From the NCBI RefSeq assembly GCF_963675165.1, contig NC_087377.1, forward strand, positions 2,340,824 through 2,404,823: a stretch of DNA of 64,000 nt, read 5' to 3'. Of this stretch, positions 62,010-64,000 are shown one piece after another. Each line of letters begins with the position of its first letter. Position 1 is the first letter of the stretch. The notes below the pieces were generated by a model, which made no database searches, had not been told where the DNA came from, and saw only the letters and a list, made by a program, of their open reading frames with translations. Origin of the DNA: Halichondria panicea. Taxonomy: Eukaryota > Porifera > Demospongiae > Suberitida > Halichondriidae. The translations under genes and the position numbers were made by a program.

Positions 62010-63246
62010 GTGCAACAACCAAAGAGAGTAGATTTTTTTTTATATTATTTTTTTTCACATTTTGTGGCATATCTTCTGAAGTAAAAGTGATATGATCTAT
62101 TTGAGTGCAGGTACTGAAAGTTCAATTATTGGCGCTTCCATTGGACCACCACCTGTTACATCATATGACATCATCACTATGAAATGGCTGTCTGAAGATG
62201 TGTACCTCCGAAAATATGTTAGGAATAGAAGTAGCTTACTTGTTTGAGTTAAGATCTGAAATTTATTGTGTATGTACCTGACTATATTGCTCATCTTTTG
62301 AGCTTCAACAGAAGTCTGGGCTACTAGTAAGTTCTGAGAAATACTGAATTTTGTTGTTTTTTGGTGGCAAATATGTTAGGAATACAACTTTCGATTTTAT
62401 GCTAGTTAAGGTCTGATTTTTGAGGAGCATGTACTACAATAGCATAGAATTCATCTGTACTAACTTACAGGAGCTAGACAAGTCTCATCTTTGCTAGAGC
62501 GGCCCTTCTTGTCAAAAATGGTGATTTTGCTCCGTTTTGCTACTTTTGCTGACGTATGCAATGATATTCATTGATTTGTGACATCACAAATCATCTTGTT
62601 GTTATTTGCTACATCCAAAGGTCATGTGATGTCTACCTGCAAATACACAGTTGGTGTTAGTCATTCTGTGTCACAGGGGCGTGGTAATTGAGCTTTCTAC
62701 GTAGCCAAATCGCCCCAAAAGTCATAAAAAGCACTGTTTTTGACAAGATGGGCCGCTCTAGCAAAGAAGAGGCTAGCCTAACTCCTGTAAGTTAGTACAG
62801 ATGAAAAGTACACTATTGTAGTACATGCTGCTCAAAAATCAGACCTTAACTAATATAAAATCGAAAGTTGTATTCCTAACATATTTGCCACCAAAAAACA
62901 ACAAAATGCAGTATTTCTCAGAACTTACTAGTAGCCCAGACTTCTGTTGAAGCTCAAAAGATGAGCAATATACTCAGGTACATGCACAACAAATTTCAGA
63001 TCTTAACTCAAACAAATAAGCTACTTCTATTCCTAACATATTTTCGGAAGTACACATCTTCAGACAGCCATTTTATACTGATGATGTCATGTGATGTAAC
63101 AGGTGGTGGTCCAATGGAAGCGCCAATAGTTAAACTTTCAGTACCTGCACTCAAATGGATCATATCACTTTTACTTTAGAAGATATGCCACAAAATGTAA
63201 AAAATGTGTACCAAAAAAAAAAATCTACTCTCTTTGGTTGTTGCAC
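62010..63246. mobile_element. 1.24-kb foldback element with ~510-bp arms
   Basis: Left arm 62010-62520 and right arm 62740-63246 are inverted copies (TGCAACAACCAAAGAGAGTA, GGCGCTTCCATTGGACCACC, CTAGAGCGGCCC.TCTTGTC). TGTA flanks at 62006-62009 and 63247-63250. The spacer of about 220 bp is unique. Open frames in the arms (TYFRKYTSSDSHF type) are mirrored and probably not real. Confidence 0.85.
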
Positions 63247-63294
63247 TGTATGCATTAATTCCAACTGAAGGTAAACAAAAACAAATTAATTATT

Positions 63295-64000
63295 CTATTG
63301 CTGTGTATCTATTGAGTCAGTGTTTGGGTCAGAGTTCATTGGTTGCCTAGATGACTCTAACGGTATAATAGGTGAAGGGAAACGATAATTTGCTGGAGCA
63401 GGTGAAAATGGAAACATTGGGAAGGACACGGGATTCAAATTAAATCGTGATGACTGTCCCAGCATTGAGTTGTGTGAAGAAGGTCCAGTGAAATGGTTGG
63501 GGAGTGGTGTATTGAATGAACCACCCCCGGGTACAAAGGTTGATTGCCCTGTGCTCATTAAACCAGTAGCTGAGGGGTACATGTGTTGAGGGTACGCTTG
63601 TGATCCGTGAGTGGGCGGGGCTGACTGCATGGATTCCACTTGTTGGCGAAGAGAAGATATTGTATTCCAGAGTGGTGTCAAGAGTGGTGTCAAGTCACTA
63701 ATAGAGAGTGGAGCAGTAGAGCTTTGTGCTGTTTGTGATTGAGTATTGGGACCATTGCTGTCTTGAGATACATTGCTTTGATCATGTGACACTCCACTCG
63801 TATCATGTGATCTGTCCCCCTCCTGAGTGGTAGTATTAGTATTCGTTTGTACTCCTTTTTTCTTTCGTGGGTTAGTTTTGTTCTTGGATTTCTGAGCGTG
63901 TCCAGTTGAGGTCTTGTCAGAACTACAGAAATCTTTCCAACTGCCGTACACCAGAGGAGATTCAACAAAGCTCTCGGCCAGTCCGGAGGTGACAAACTTC
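63295..64000 (-). CDS. C-terminal part of an uncharacterised low-complexity protein
   Basis: An open frame enters from beyond 64000 and ends at a TAG at 63295 after SIDTQQ. From the right edge it reads GLAESFVESPLVYGSW, then a basic KSKNKTNPRKKKG patch, an S/T/Q/N-rich stretch, one short helix (LWNTISSLRQQVESM) and a P/S/F-rich tail (FPMFPFSPAPANYRFPSP). It is probably a nuclear or nucleic-acid-associated protein, or a transposon gene; no domain is visible. The stop is 49 bp from the foldback element. Confidence 0.5.
   Translation of the reverse strand, partial: KFVTSGLAESFVESPLVYGSWKDFCSSDKTSTGHAQKSKNKTNPRKKKGVQTNTNTTTQEGDRSHDTSGVSHDQSNVSQDSNGPNTQSQTAQSSTAPLSISDLTPLLTPLWNTISSLRQQVESMQSAPPTHGSQAYPQHMYPSATGLMSTGQSTFVPGGGSFNTPLPNHFTGPSSHNSMLGQSSRFNLNPVSFPMFPFSPAPANYRFPSPIIPLESSRQPMNSDPNTDSIDTQQ

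Overview
The window looks like nuclear DNA of an early-branching animal, most likely a demosponge. Genes are split into short exons with GT-AG introns, and the products are animal families: SRCR receptors, Death/ZU5/UPA proteins, ankyrin repeats, a Numb-associated kinase and the ciliary protein CFAP299. The DNA is AT-rich and packed with inverted-repeat elements, minisatellites and very long (CA)n tracts. The sponge call is inference; no marker names the species. No rRNA, tRNA or CRISPR array was recognised.

Layout. 1-1000: the edge of a Numb-associated-kinase gene (exon ending HRDLK) and a TA-flanked MITE. 1141-13715: a transposon graveyard. A RecQ-helicase fragment lies between inverted repeats, followed by an older DNA element (2698-3342 plus 13439-13715) that is split by a 10.1-kb block. 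That block is made of two identical 940-bp inverted-repeat elements around two tandem 4.1-kb units. Each unit carries a two-exon piggyBac transposase whose intron holds a ~158-bp minisatellite. 13716-23000: mostly non-coding repeats, a full copy of the older element (17772-18797) and a possible tiny two-exon gene.

23596-31391 (minus): a 12-exon gene for a large signalling protein. Its order is ROC-type GTPase, COR-like region, possible Ig-like domain, two Death domains, ZU5, UPA and a final Death domain. A recombined copy of one Death exon lies at 42626-42964. 33909-39138 (minus): an ankyrin-repeat gene with four tandem 30-nt microexons. 39334-40468 (minus): C-lobe exons of a second Numb-associated kinase with a frameshift.

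46059-49644 (minus): CFAP299, six exons found, with a 37-bp minisatellite that multiplies one splice acceptor. It is head to head with 49754-57623 (plus), a type I membrane receptor with a novel-looking ectodomain, four SRCR domains, a TM helix and a proline-rich repeated tail; its assembled sequence has several lesions. 57700-64000: intergenic repeats, fragments of two unidentified minus-strand genes, two large inverted-repeat elements, and a partial low-complexity gene running off the right end.

The immune- or death-type receptor and adaptor genes (SRCR, ROC/Death/ZU5) lie among active-looking repeat families. Exon duplication, hybrid exons and repeat expansion have visibly reshaped several genes here. 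Some frame lesions may be assembly errors, since unrelated genes show small indels.
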